Made by a program: the position numbers and the translations under genes
Notes under the pieces: generated by a model
Told to the model about the DNA's origin: nothing
The model's database searches: none
The model's input: the letters and a program-made list of their open reading frames with translations, nothing else
DNA from: Acorus gramineus
Lineage: Eukaryota > Streptophyta > Magnoliopsida > Acorales > Acoraceae
DNA length: 64,000 nucleotides
Direction: 5' to 3'
Assembly (NCBI GenBank): GCA_030737835.1
Contig: CM060847.1
Span: 23,670,876-23,734,875, forward strand
Part shown: in pieces, positions 44,801 to 56,310 of the stretch
How positions within the stretch are numbered: the stretch's first letter is position 1
Layout of the letters: each line of letters opens with the position of its first letter

Positions 44801-47800
44801 AGCCATTGCTATATCCTCCTCTTTGAATGTTTTAAAGTGTCGCTTGTCAATTTTCGTTGCTCTAAACTTTGCATTGGACTCCTCATGTTGTTCTTCATCC
44901 ATGGATTCTTTCACAAAATCCTTAATGGAAAGAAAAGAGTGTCTCTCCACTTTTAAAGCTTTGAGAGATTTCTCATCCTTCATAGTAACAATAGCAATGT
45001 TTCTAGTGTTGCATTTAGATGATTCATTTACCTTTGGTGTGCATATCAACCGCTGAACCAGAAGAGATTCTCCTGGAGGACATATAGCTAGAACCTCTTC
45101 CTTCAGATCTCCATCTTCCTCATCATCACCAGCATACTTGTGATAGTTGGCATCCTCTTCTGCGACATCCTTGCTTAGTGCTAGATTCATGGTACGACGA
45201 TATCTTTGAGGACATTGGTTGGATCGATGCCCTTGTTCTCCACATCGATAACAAATGATCCTCTGCTCGAACTGGGACGCATAAGGATCCCTTCGATTCA
45301 CCGTATGAGCCATTGTGGTTGACGATGTAACTTCATCACCATGTCCTTTTCCTTGTTCCAGGAACGTTTGGGTTGGCTGGTTTGTTCCAATACTCGGAAT
45401 CAGAGTAGTCTTGTCAAACGATGCCGTCGAGATTTGAATTTTTTTTACAATATCTTGGCCATACATTGAACTTCTCATAATTGAACGACTATGAAGTATT
45501 TCCACCCTCTCCGCCATCTTCACCGCATCTGATAATGTCCAAATAGGGTGCAAAGACACCAAATCATAGATCGTCGGCTTTAACCCACCAATGTAACGAG
45601 CCACCCGTTGCGCCTCTGTTTCTACGATGTCGTTGCGAGACGACAATCGATAAAACTCTTCTGTATAGTCCCTCACAGCCCTATTGCCTTGGCGGCAATT
45701 TTGGTATTGTTGGAACAAAATTTGATCATAGTCGACTGGGAGAAATCGTAGACGAAGAAGCTGCTTCATACGGTACCATGTCTGAATTGGACGCTTTCCC
45801 ATCCTGGTGCGAGACAATTGAAGTTGTTCCCACCACGCTAATGCCCCGCCTTTAAGCTTGATTGCTACAAGCTTCAATTTCTTTGCGTCAGGCACCTCCC
45901 TATAGTCGAAGAAGCGTTCGACTGCCGCAAGCCAATCGAGAAAATCCTCGATGTGAAGTTGGCCGTTGAATTCGGGCAAATCGACCTTCACCCAGAAGTC
46001 GCGGGTACGATCCGTAGCCTGCGGTCGTTTATAAACACCACGCGCATGTCTGGAATTGAGAAACTCATCGAGTTCCTCTTTGGAAAAGTCATCCTTGTTG
46101 TGTTGAGGGACTTGAGGATTTTGAGTCCTCCGTGGAACAGTTTCATCGACCACCGGACGCTCCCGATCTTGACGAACTGTCACATGCTCCATCACCTCCG
46201 TCAGCCGTTGAACGGCAGCCTCTAATGCTTGAAACTGCTCGGGAGTGACGAGGTTTTGGTTTCCTTGTTCTCCTTCCGTTGCCATGAAGTGTAGCCGTAG
46301 CTCTGATACCACTTGTCGTAGTCGGAAGTGCGAAACGCTGTGAGAAATAAGACGAAGACGAACAACGTCGACTCCGTAAAACCCTTTCCGTAGGACGTAA
46401 GAAGGAATAAAAGAAACAACTCTCAAAATAATTAGAAAACTCAAAATATTATTAATTGATTATTTGCACAACCCCTTGACTTGATTAAATAGGGTGATGT
46501 GACTTGCAAAACAAGAAAACCTAAGGAAAAAAAAAAAAAATACAGAAATTCGGATCCCTATAATGGAACCAATAAAACACCATTAAAACTTACTAAAATA
46601 GCTCCTAAAATATTATATATTGCTCCTAAATTAATACCCAATTAATAGGTAATTAAATGTGACTAAAAATATTCAAAATAGATTCATAATCATGAAGAAA
46701 TCAATGTAAATTTGATTCTCCTAATTATGAGCATTAATTGTTTCATATTTTATATCACATTAATTGTTTCCTTTTTTTTTAACTTTCCTTCCCCAATAAT
46801 GGTTGATTTTCTTGTCAAATCTTCCTGCATCACAATCATAGCAAAGTTTGAGTACATACCACTCACTCTCATTACTTCCTTTGGTTGACTCGTCCTCTTT
46901 CTTCCTCCCGTTGGTCGCCTTCTTCTTTAATTACAACTTTCCGGCATACGTTTTCCATTTGCCATGCCTAAAAGTCAGACCTAATATGAGCTTGAGCTGG
47001 CAATGTCAGATTGATAATTTCCTTGCCTCATTCGACTAATACCTGAAAGCAGATGATGACGTTGATTTCCTCTTTTGTTTGTGTCCGGCAACTCGTACAC
47101 CTTATCCACACTATACTTTTAGGAATTGTAAGCCGTGCAGAGGATATTTTTCATGTTGAAAATATATTTCGTCATCCTGACTTGTGATTTTATATTATGA
47201 CTGCCAAGGCCTCGTTTGGAAGTTGGAACCAATTTTCAGAAACAATTTTGTCGATAAAAGCTTCTCTCAACCTGTTCTTTTTTTGATAAAAACTGTTTTG
47301 TTAACTTTTAATACATAAAAATCAAAATCCGAAACCAAATGCTAAAGTTTAAAAAACTATTAGGAACTGATTATTTGAAAACTGATTTTATAGAAGCAAA
47401 ATCAGTTTGACAATTGGTTTCAAATGGGGCCTTAGAACCAAATAAAATGATTGACGGGTTTGGAGCTTGTGTGTGTGAGAGAGTACTAATTCAGAGGCTT
47501 CTCATTTCTTATTTTTTCCATGCATTCCAAGTTCACAACCTCAAGGTCGCTTGTGGAATAGCCATTTTTTCCCTGTCTAATATTGACCAGTAAGCAGTAA
47601 GGATGTGTGTTGACTAGGAAGGTTGGTTCAAGACATCAATTGTTGACATCAGAAGATCTAAATTGTTTATTAGCTGTTATTCTTTGTTTTACATGACATG
47701 CCAAAACTTCTCTGCATTCACTAAGCTGCAGATTTTGGAATCACTAGACAAATCAAATAATGCTTTTCATTAACTCATTTCATAGCCAATGCACTGCAGC

Positions 47801-49074
47801 CTTGCACATATCAACTCGCATCTTGCACTTTCGGATGGATGAAATCGTAGTCTACGAGTTCTTGAATGTGAAAGTCAATCCTTTTAAAATGTTGGGTACT
47901 TATTACTGGAATTTATGAGAGTTCTAACTAAATTTTATCAACTGGTGAAGGTTGTGAGCGGCTTGGGCAGGGAGATACCTTCACCAAATGGAATGGCGAT
48001 TCGAGGAGCTATACAAACCGATGCTGCTATTAATTCTGGTAAAGAAAAAAGTCTTGTAATGACCTGATCTCCGCTTTTTGAGCCTCTACATATAACGTTT
48101 AGTACACCCAGGTATTAAAACATGGTTTTCAACTCAAGTATTTCCAATATTTGGTCCATGTTTGCTCATAATTCATGGGTAATAATACATTAACAACAAA
48201 ACAATAAACATATTCAGCACTTATTGGCATATCTTATGGTATCTTTTGGAGGCTTTAAATCTTGTGTTAAAACCATCATGTCTCTGCATGAGTGGCAAAG
48301 AATGAGAATTACAGCTGAACAAGCAGATTTTGATCCTCTCTATTCATATTGGAAAATGTTGCACTTAGTCATTCCTACAGTCCTTTTTTGCAGATCAATA
48401 ATGCTTTGAATTTTTTCAAGTATATACGTGACTAATGTACACGCTTTCACAAATAGTGAAGTACATACTCAATTAATTGAATACATACAGTTTCATGTGT
48501 ATATACTAACATAGTAGAGTATATGTTCTATTAAATATTTCACATACCGTGTTAGATGATGTGGCATCTGTGGAAGTGTGTGCATAAGTGTCAAGTGTAT
48601 TAGCGCCCATTCATATTTCGTGTGCATTGTGACAATTTACACGCACTTGGATTTGAAGCACATTCAATGTATTATTTGTTTTTGAATACCAACTTCTATA
48701 TTCATCCTCATATTAAATTCACGCATCGATCTTTGTTACAGGCAACTCAGGAGGTCCCTTGATCGACTCGCATGGGCATGTCATTGGAGTTAACACAGCC
48801 ACATTCACTCGCAAAGGTACCCATCTGCTTAAAATTTAAATCATGAGATTTATTACAAAAAAAGAAAAAAGAAAAAAAGAAGAAGAAAGTCTCAGATTTC
48901 CTGATCAAAACCAGTTGATCCTCTCAACCATGAAAACTTCTTTAAAATTGTGACTTTTAACGAACAGGGACCGGCGTATCATCCGGTGTCAACTTTGCGA
49001 TACCCATCGATACCGTTGTCCGGATGGTCCCTTATCTGATTGTCTATGGAACTGATGTCAACAATAGATTCTGA
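41847..49074 (+). CDS. DEG5: DEG5-like serine protease, chloroplast thylakoid lumen, eight exons
   Basis: Exons are 41847-42089, 42301-42435, 43332-43394, 43487-43576, 43669-43791, 47951-48038, 48742-48816 and 48968-49074 (924 bp, 307 residues). The trypsin-like Deg/HtrA domain has the catalytic triad H131 (TNYHVI), D172 (YDLAVLK) and S250 (GNSGGP). There is no PDZ domain, as known for DEG5; it ends VPYLIVYGTDVNNRF. The N-terminus is Ser-rich, with a twin-Arg ITRRNSLILASSSLL signal that fits Tat-dependent lumen import. Arabidopsis DEG5 pairs with DEG8 in repair of photosystem II D1 protein. The start at 41847 is chosen because the upstream ATG at 41818 is out of frame. Intron 5 is 4.16 kb because of a retrotransposon. 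Confidence 0.95.
44678..46285 (-). CDS. Ty3-type Gag polyprotein, complete frame without pol
   Basis: The first Met after the primer site gives 535 residues starting MATEGEQGNQ; an upstream Met at 46444 lies within the LTR and is unlikely. It has a retrotransposon-gag (capsid) domain with VDLPEFNGQLHIEDFLDWL, ALAWWEQLQ and FYRLSSRNDIVETEAQRVAR, then a CCHC knuckle CYRCGEQGHRSNQC. After an acidic linker the pre-protease block CPPGESLLVQRLICTP appears, but no DSG protease motif follows. The tail instead includes NLRTSSLQVEGTDARR, resembling the end of a full Ty3 polyprotein, so pol seems to have been deleted in frame. The frame's last residues run into the LTR. It could assemble particles but needs a helper for copying. 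Confidence 0.88.
   Translation of the reverse strand: MATEGEQGNQNLVTPEQFQALEAAVQRLTEVMEHVTVRQDRERPVVDETVPRRTQNPQVPQHNKDDFSKEELDEFLNSRHARGVYKRPQATDRTRDFWVKVDLPEFNGQLHIEDFLDWLAAVERFFDYREVPDAKKLKLVAIKLKGGALAWWEQLQLSRTRMGKRPIQTWYRMKQLLRLRFLPVDYDQILFQQYQNCRQGNRAVRDYTEEFYRLSSRNDIVETEAQRVARYIGGLKPTIYDLVSLHPIWTLSDAVKMAERVEILHSRSIMRSSMYGQDIVKKIQISTASFDKTTLIPSIGTNQPTQTFLEQGKGHGDEVTSSTTMAHTVNRRDPYASQFEQRIICYRCGEQGHRSNQCPQRYRRTMNLALSKDVAEEDANYHKYAGDDEEDGDLKEEVLAICPPGESLLVQRLICTPKVNESSKCNTRNIAIVTMKDEKSLKALKVERHSFLSIKDFVKESMDEEQHEESNAKFRATKIDKRHFKTFKEEDIAMATNLRTSSLQVEGTDARRFDKKINHYWGMKVKKKKETINVM
46301..46312 (-). promoter_or_regulatory. Primer binding site (tRNA-iMet) of the gag-only element
   Basis: The minus strand reads TGGTATCAGAGC, the standard match to the 3' end of initiator tRNA-Met, one base inside the 5' LTR. 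Confidence 0.95.
47206..47433. mobile_element. Probable MITE in DEG5 intron 5
   Basis: The ends AAGGCCTCGTTTGG and, reversed, AAGGCCCCATTTGAAACC are inverted, and both continue into ACCAATT plus CAG-type motifs. The 228-bp interior holds AAAACTGATTTT-like text. No exact target duplication is visible. Confidence 0.6.
48039..48741 (+). other. DEG5 intron 6
   Basis: This 703-bp intron has a GT-AG pair and contains AT-rich ATACATACAG-type text around 48420-48560 that may be transposon-derived. No gene is seen. Confidence 0.5.
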
Positions 49075-49380
49075 TGTCACTTGTAGATGAAGAACTACTC
49101 ATAAGGTTTGATTATAGCCTCCCTATCTGCAGTTTTACTTTTAATTTGGTTGGCGGGTCTCTTCTGATTATTTCCCAAGGGAAAATGATATGTCCAGTGG
49201 CTGTGTGTAGCCCCATTCGCGGTCTTCATTGATTTTCCATTTTTTTGAATATATATTCACCCATTGAAGTATATGCTGTTATAAGCGAAATATTTACTAA
49301 GATATACTAGTGTATTTACTTCTTTGAAAAAACGAAAAAAAAATAATTCATACATGCGTTTTGCATTGTCAGATTGTATA
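49075..49380 (+). other. DEG5 3' UTR region
   Basis: Positions 49230-49360 hold another dispersed-repeat copy (TATACTAGTGTATTT motif, also at 6240-6290 and 40680-40740). The GST tandem array begins immediately after, at about 49381. Confidence 0.55.
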
Positions 49381-49395
49381 TGTGGCTGAGGGGAT

Positions 49396-49525
49396 GGGAT
49401 TGTCTATAACACACTACATGCTTCTCCCTGTAACAGTCTCTTATCGGTAAGAGTTTACACGAGGAGATAATATATTGGTCATAGGGAGAAGCTTGTAGTG
49501 TGTTGTGTTACAGACGATCCGATTC
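49396..49525. repeat. Hairpin at the start of GST unit 1
   Basis: GATTGTCTATAACACACTAC and the later GTAGTGTGTTGTGTTACAGA are imperfect reverse complements that continue through GCTTCTCCC and GGGAGAAGC. The arms are about 30 bp with an about 65-bp loop. Copies begin units 2 and 3 also. Confidence 0.75.
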
Positions 49526-50154
49526 CGTGGTTGGGGACCCCTTCTAAACTACAGATGGGGATACAAAATAAACTGAGTGTATTAATGCTCTTTTCCAAGC
49601 GATTAGCATGTAAGGTCAGATCACCTGTTATGGGCTATGGGGGACTCTATGGCTAGCCTAGTGGTACGCCCCGATGATATGTTGATATTTTATCCAATGA
49701 TCGTGATTGACTTCCAAGGCCCCCCACCAATTTTTTTTTATTTCTAAAGCATTGAATCTCAATTAAAATAGAAAAAAAGCCTCTCAATCATTAATTATAA
49801 AACAAACTTTTTATATATTTCTCTATCAAATTAGAAGCCCCCTTCAAAAAATTCATGACAACTCAACTGTATAAAAGTTTCTCAACCATTAAAATTAATC
49901 AAAGATGTGATTTTCTCTTCTCTAAATAAATATTTAAAATAAAAGGAGATAAAAAATTAAATTTTCTCCTTTTTAAAAAAACCACTAGTCCTCTCTCCCA
50001 AAATATCAAATGGTCTCAAATTTCTCATTCGGCCAATATTTTTTATCTATATTCTTTTTAGAGCGTTGATTCACTTAGTCCGTTTTGCAGTTCCACGCAA
50101 TATGATAACATAGTATATACTGTGCCATTATAATGTATGGAGTTTTATCACAGT

Positions 50155-50372
50155 TAGAGGTGTAAAACGAGCCGTGTTGGCACGGCACGACACGTTAAGG
50201 TTTATGGGCCGTGCCGGACCAGCCTTATGGCAGGTGGGCTGTTTTCGGCACGGCATGTTAATGAGCACGGCACGATAGGCACGGCACGACACGACAATTC
50301 ACAGTAGACGGAGCATATAATATGTTGAATACGTGTTTTATCTCATTGTTTTATCAAGTATATATAATGTTT

Positions 50373-50404
<32 letters not shown>

Positions 50405-50643
50405 AAATACATTTATATAATTTTTGTGTGTATAATATTAAGAAAAGTAAAGTTTAGAATTAAAAAAATAAAAAAATCTATATTTTTAAAATTCATGGGC
50501 TGGCCTGCTAGTCTCGTGAGCGGTCCGTTGGCCCGGCGGGTTAGGCACGGCACGGCCCATCAAAGTTAGCGGGCCGGCACGTCACGGCCTGCTAGCCCGC
50601 TTCCTAACTAGGCAGGGCTGACCCGGCCCGTTTTACACATCTA
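50155..50643. mobile_element. Non-autonomous derivative of the TAGAGGTGT hAT family, unit 1
   Basis: It begins TAGAGGTGTAAAACGAGCC and ends CCCGTTTTACACATCTA, the same termini as the full element at 17712-21357. ATCACAGT precedes it and ATCACACA follows, an imperfect 8-bp duplication. Inside are GGCACGGCACGACACG repeats and a TG/TA microsatellite (50376-50403). Confidence 0.85.
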
Positions 50644-50673
50644 ATCACACAGTGTATGACATAATCTTTTTAA

Positions 50674-51774
50674 GGGAAAAATGTATATAGCCCCCCTGAG
50701 AAATCGGCTAAATCCAAATAACCCCCTCTAAAATTGATATATCCGTATAACACCCTGTAATTTGCCATGAAATTCAAACAAACCCCTCAGGTCAAACTCT
50801 GTTAATAGAATCAGAATATTCTATGGAATATTCCGTTAACTCATCCATTACCTGGAATTGTATATCCAAAGAACCCCTCCAAAAATTAACAAAATCCAAA
50901 AACACCCTTATAAATGACCAAACTACCTGAAATTATGTTTTTGACCTCGTCGTCTTCTCCAACGGTGAGAATCTCAATCGTTTGATCTGGCCCAGCCTAT
51001 ACAAGCTACAAACAAATTACATTTTCTCAATTTTTGCAACATCAGTTGGTGGATCTCATTCGAACGGACCATTTCATCAACCTTTCCATTTTGTTTGTGT
51101 TCATCAAGCTTCAAGAGTAGCTTTGCTTCTTCAAGCTTTCCACTTTGTTTGTGTTCTTTGTCCCTCAATTTTCTTGCCTAATCCAAGACTAACATTGTGT
51201 GTTCAACATCAATTTTGGACCATATCTATAAATTTCATTGTGCATAACTGCATATGATATGTTTGATAAAATGTCTCAAACATTTGTCGGGCACCACCTG
51301 TACGAATAAATCTCGCAGACTTTCAAAACAAAATAAAACGATATGTTGAGGTGCAAGGAGGAGGAGGAGACTTTGTTGAAGGTATAAGGAGGAGGAGACT
51401 TCGTCGGCGCTAGGGGAAGGGATTTCATCAACATCAAGGTGAAGAGAACTCATTAGCGTCGGGGGAAGAGACGCACGCCGCCGAGGTGGGGGGATAGACG
51501 CACGCCGTCACGGGTTGGTTAAGGTTTACTTGTGTGTTGTGTTTTTCGCTGGGTGGGGGTGAGATTGAAGGGAAATAGATTTGGTAGGGTTGAGGGCATG
51601 GTTGTAATTCTTCATGTGTGGTTTAACTTAACTATACATTGGGTTAAAAGGGGGTAATGGTAGGGGGTTTTCTGAATTTCATGACAAATTACAGGGTGTT
51701 ATATGGATATATCAATTTTAGAGGGGGTTATCTGGATTTAGCCGATTTCTTAGGGGGTTATATACATTTTTTCC
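50674..51774. mobile_element. Mutator-like foldback with about 110-bp inverted ends, unit 1
   Basis: The left arm starts GGGAAAAATGTATATAGCCC and continues ACCCCCTCTAAAATTGATAT; the right arm is its inverse. The flanks TCTTTTTAA and TTTTTTTAA form a 9-bp duplication with one mismatch. The terminal style matches the 16976 element. The interior has non-repeat, partly GC-rich sequence, including a minus-strand start ATGAGTTCTCTTCACC, which may be captured from a gene. Confidence 0.82.
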
Positions 51775-52055
51775 TTTTTTTAATCATTTTTTCAATACGA
51801 AAAAATACATTATTGTATCTCTGTACTTAATTTCATATAACAACATGTACTTCAATGTGAGATGAAAATGTATGATTTTTTTTAAACAAGTCATATATCG
51901 ACACTTGCCTTGAGTAATTTCATGTATGGCTCTCATTGGTCCAGGCCATTAATTTCCAGATGTTGACATGTTGTTAAATATTCAACAATGGAAGGCGCAG
52001 CAGATGTGGAAATATTTATCCATCTCCCATCAAGGACAACAAGTCCTAATAAAGC

Positions 52056-52064
52056 ATATATATA
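52056..52064 (+). promoter_or_regulatory. TATA-like element of GST unit 1
   Basis: ATATATATA lies about 65 bp before the GST start codon. The same sequence precedes the genes in units 2 and 3. Confidence 0.45.
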
Positions 52065-52124
52065 TTGTCCAGACTACTACATGCTCAATTGTTCTTTCTG
52101 CTCAGGTTTTTCCAGAGTTGTAAA

Positions 52125-53285
52125 ATGGCTGTTGTTGTTGGAGAAGTAGTGAAGGTCCATGGGATGTGGCTGAGTCCTTTTGCACTTCGAGTGGAGTGGG
52201 CTCTGAAGCTGAAGGGGATCGAATACGAGTACATCGACGAGGACCTGTCGAACAAGACTCCCCAACTCTTGCACTTCAATCCAGTCTACAAGAAGATCCC
52301 AGTCCTGGTTCACGGTGGAAAACCGATCCCGGAGTCCCTCATCATCATCGAATACATCGATGAGGTTTGGAAGCACATTAACCCTCTCTTCGCTCATGAT
52401 CCCTATGAGAAAGCCATGGCTCGCTTTTGGGCTAGATATTCGGACGACAAGGTAGTATCACCACATACATCTATCTTGGGTCCTTAATTTTTTTTATTTT
52501 TATTTTTTGAAAAAACCGAACATATGGCTAACATTAACAAGACCTGAAACATTACTAAAGTACCCATGATATCTCTCAGTCACCTCACGTGCACAGGCAT
52601 TTTCATCATAGAAAAGGATTAAATATGATTTTCTAAAGTTTGTAGGGACGCAATCTAATTTTAGTATGTTTCGGGGGATTTATTTTAATATAATTTAATT
52701 AAGTCATGTTACCATTACGGAATATTCGACGAATATTCCCAAAAAACTGATGATAATTTGATCGGAGGATTAAATTCGTTAACCATATATGTTTTCTTGG
52801 GACTTAGAGTGATTTTCTGGTTTTCCACGAATGATTTCAGGAAGTTAAAATGATTTTTTTCTTTTTTTGTATTAGTAATAATTGATGTGATATTGATGAT
52901 GATGCAACATCTTAATAAAAAAAAAAAAACGTGACAGTGCACACCTGCGTTGTTAAAAGCATTCTCTACTGTCGGAGAGACGCAGAAGGGGGCGATAGAA
53001 GAAGCTAAGGAATGCTTGAGGACCCTAGAAGGGGGACTCAAGGGGCGCAAGTTCTTTGGCGGAGAGACGATCGGGTTCGTGGACATCGTCACGGGTTGGA
53101 TCGCTTACTGGGTGCCAATGATCGAGGAGATAATGGGCGTAACCATCGTCGATGAAGGGGAGCTGCCACTGATGCACGCATGGTTCCGGGACTACCTCCA
53201 GCTGGATGTGGTGAAGGAGAGGCTGCCACCCCGCGATAAAGTGCTTCAAAAGTTGAGGGATATCCAGAAACGTTTACTTGGCTAG
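52125..53285 (+). CDS. Tau-class glutathione S-transferase, unit 1, intact
   Basis: Exons 52125-52451 and 52938-53285 encode 224 residues, normal for tau GSTs. The N-terminal thioredoxin-like domain has [20 protein letters not shown] with the likely catalytic S17, the glutathione-contacting NPVYKKIPVL at 52-61 and PESL with E70/S71. The C-terminal helical domain has FFGGETIGFVDIV. The single intron after DDK is at the class-typical place. The Met at 52125 is chosen over one 60 bp upstream because homology begins there. Tau GSTs conjugate glutathione to xenobiotics and stress products in the cytosol. This copy has CTPALLKAF at the start of exon 2, the only clear protein difference from unit 2. 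Confidence 0.96.
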
Positions 53286-54270
53286 TCAGTTTAAGATTGC
53301 TTTTTTTTTTTTTTTTTTTGAGACTCAGAGCATATTCGGTAGTGTATGACTGCTAAGTACTCAAACAGTTGATCTTTCTGTAATAAATGATTGTGTGATG
53401 CATGTTATTTTAATTGTCTAGCTCGTTTGGCAGAAGAGTCGTACAACAATAAAAGTGACCTTATAATCAGGAGCCGCTCGTGTGGAGGATTTATTGTAAT
53501 GTGGCTGAGGGGATGGGATTGTCTATAACACACTACATGTTTCTCCCAGTAACAGTCTCTTATCGGTAAGAGTTTACATGAGGGGATAATATATTGGTCA
53601 TAGGGAGAAGCTTGTAGTGTGTTGTGTTACAGACAGTCCGATTCCGTGGTTGGGGACCCCTTCTATGGGGATATAAAATAAACTGAGTGTATTAATGCTC
53701 TTTTCCAAGTGATTAGCATGTAAGGTCAGATCACCTGTTATGGGCTATTGTGGACTCTATGGCTAGCCTGGTGGTACGCCCCGATGATCTGTTGATATTT
53801 TATCCAATGATCGTGATTGACTTCCATGGCCCCCCACCAATTTTTTTTATTTCTAAAGCATTGAATCTCAATTAAAATAGAAAAAAAAAAGCCTCTCAAT
53901 CATTAATTATAAAACAAACTTTTTATATATTTCTCTATCAAATTAGAAGCCCCCTTCAAAGAATTCATGACAACTCAACTGTATAAAAGTTTCTCAACCA
54001 TTAAAATTAATCAAAGATGTGATTTTCTCTTCTCTGAATAAATATTTAAAATAAAAGGAGATGATAAAAAAATTAAATTTTCTCCTTTTTAAAAAAACCA
54101 CTAGTCCTCTCTCCCAAAATATCAAATGGTCTCAAATTTCCCATTCGGCCAATATTTCTTATCTATATTCTTTTTAGAGCGTTGATCCACTTAGTCTGTT
54201 TTACAGTTTCACGCAATATGATAACATAGTATATACTGTGCCATTATAATATATGGAGTTCTATCACAAT

Positions 54271-54836
54271 TAGAGGTGTAAAACGGGCTGTGTCGGCACG
54301 GTACGAAGCTCGGCACGTTAAGAAATAGCCACGGCACGACACGTTAACGGCAAACACGTTAAGGTTTATGGGCCATGTCGGGCCAGCCTTATGGCACGTG
54401 GGCCGTTTTTGGCACGACATGGCACGACACGTTAAGGTTTATGGGCCGTGCCGGACCAGCCTTATGGCACGTGGGCCGTTTTTGGCACGACATGTTAATG
54501 AGCACGGCACGATAGGCACGGCACGACACGACAATTCACAGTAGACGGGGCATATAATATGTTGAATACGTGCCTTATCTTATTGTTTTATCAAGTATAT
54601 ATAATGTTTTTGCGTGTATATATATATATATAATACATTTATATAATTTTTGTGTGTATAATATTAAGAAAAGTAAAGTTTAGAATTAAAAAAATAAAAA
54701 AATCTATTTTTTAAAAATTCATGGGCTGGCCCGCTAGTCCCGTAAGCGGCCCGTTGGCACGGCACGGCCCATCAAAGTTAACGGGCCGGCATGTCACGGC
54801 CCGCTTCTTAATCGGCCCGGCCCGTTTACACATCTA
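54271..54836. mobile_element. Non-autonomous TAGAGGTGT hAT derivative, unit 2
   Basis: Same termini as the unit 1 copy and inserted at the same site, so it was duplicated with the unit and not inserted anew. It contains a second GTTAAGGTTTATGGGCC repeat block missing from unit 1. Confidence 0.85.
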
Positions 54837-54864
54837 ATCACAGGGTATGACGTAATTTTTTTAA

Positions 54865-55960
54865 GGGAAAAATGTATATAGCCCCTGAGAAATCGGCTAA
54901 ATCCAAATAACCCCCTCTAAAATTGATATATCCGTATAACACTCTGTAGTTTGTCATGAAATTCAAACAAACCCCTCAGGTCAAACTCTGTTAATAGAAT
55001 CAGAATATCCTATGGAATATTCCGTTAACTCATCCATTACCTGAAATTGTATATCCAAAGAACCCCTCCAAAAATTAACAAAATCCAAAAACACCCTTAT
55101 AAATGACCAAACTACCTGAAATTATGTTTCTGACCTCGTCGTCTTCTCCAACGGTGAGAATCTCAATCGTTTGATCTGGCCCAGCCTATACAAGCTACAA
55201 ATAAATTACATTTTCTCAATTTTTGCAACATCAGTTGGTGGATCTCATTCAAACGGACCGTTTCATCAACCTTTCCATTTTGTTTGTGTTCATCAAGCTT
55301 CAAAAGTAGTTTTGCTTCTTCAGGCTTTCCACTTTGTTTGTGTTCTTTGTCCCTCAATTTTCTTGCCTAATCCAAGACTAACATTGTGTGTTCAACATCA
55401 ATTTTGTACCATATCTATAAATTTCATTGTGCATAACTGCATATGATATGTTTGATAAAATGTCTCAAACATTTGTCGGGCACCACCTGTACGAATAAAT
55501 CTCGCAGACTTTCAAAACAAAATAAAACGATATGTTGAGGTGCGAGGAGGAGGAGACTTTGTTGAATGTATAAGGAGGAGGAGACTTCGTCGGCGCTAGG
55601 GGAAGGGATTTCATCAACATCAAGGTGAAGAGAACTCATTGGCGTCGGGGGAAGAGACGCACACCGCCGAGGTGGGGGGATAGACGCACGCCGTCACGGG
55701 TTGTTTAAGGTTTACCTGTGTGTTGTGTTTTTCGCTGGGTGGGGGTGAGATTGAAGGGAAATAGATTTGGTAGGGTTGAGGGCATGGTTGTAATTCTTCA
55801 TGTGTGGTTTAACTTAACTATACATTGGGTTAAAAGGGGGTAATGGTAGGGGGTTTTCTGAATTTCATGACAAATTACAGGGTGTTATATGGATATATCA
55901 ATTTTAGAGGGGGTTATGTGGATTTAGCCGATTTCTTAGGGGGTTATATACATTTTTTCC
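54865..55960. mobile_element. Mutator-like foldback, unit 2
   Basis: Homologous to 50674-51774 at the same relative position, with scattered substitutions and small indels. Confidence 0.8.
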
Positions 55961-56310
55961 TTTTTTTAATCATTTTTTCAATACGAAAAAATACATTATT
56001 GTATCTCTGTACTTAATTTCATATAACAACATGTACTTCAATGTGAGATGAAAATGTATGATTTTTTTTAAACAAGTCATATATCGACACTTGCCTTGAG
56101 TAATTTCATGTATGGCTCTCATTGGTCCAGGCCATTAATTTCCAGATGTTGACATGTTGTTAAATATTCAACAATGGAAGGCGCAGCAGATGTGGAAATA
56201 TTTATCCATCTCCCATCAAGGACAACAAGTCCTAATAAAGCATATATATATTGTCCAGACTACTACATGCTCAATTGTTCTTTCTGCTCAGGTTTTTCCA
56301 GAGTTGTAAA

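Larger units (their letters stand above)
44241..46832 (-). mobile_element. Gag-only Ty3-type LTR retrotransposon (TR-GAG-like) in DEG5 intron 5
   Basis: LTRs 44241-44762 and 46314-46832 begin TGACGTAGTCGGAAG or TGTCGTAGTCGGAAG and end GCATCA. The 5-bp duplication CAATC flanks the element (44236-44240 and 46833-46837). On the minus strand the 5' LTR is followed by a tRNA-Met primer site TGGTATCAGAGC (46301-46312), and a polypurine tract GTGGAGGGGAC abuts the other LTR at about 44763. Only gag lies between; protease, RT and integrase are absent. The LTRs show about a dozen differences by eye, so insertion was recent. Confidence 0.93.
49381..53499 (+). repeat. GST tandem unit 1 (about 4.12 kb)
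   Basis: It starts at TGTGGCTGAGGGGATGGG and ends where the same text recurs at 53500. Contents in order: a hairpin, AT-rich DNA, a 489-bp hAT derivative, a 1.1-kb Mutator-like foldback, and an intact GST gene. Confidence 0.92.

Noticed and set aside
44733-45056. Plus-strand 107-residue frame within the gag-only element
   Set aside because: Antisense shadow of the gag frame.
52077-52397. Minus-strand 106-residue frame over GST exon 1, repeated in unit 2
   Set aside because: It is the antisense shadow of the conserved GST exon; conservation follows from the tandem duplication.
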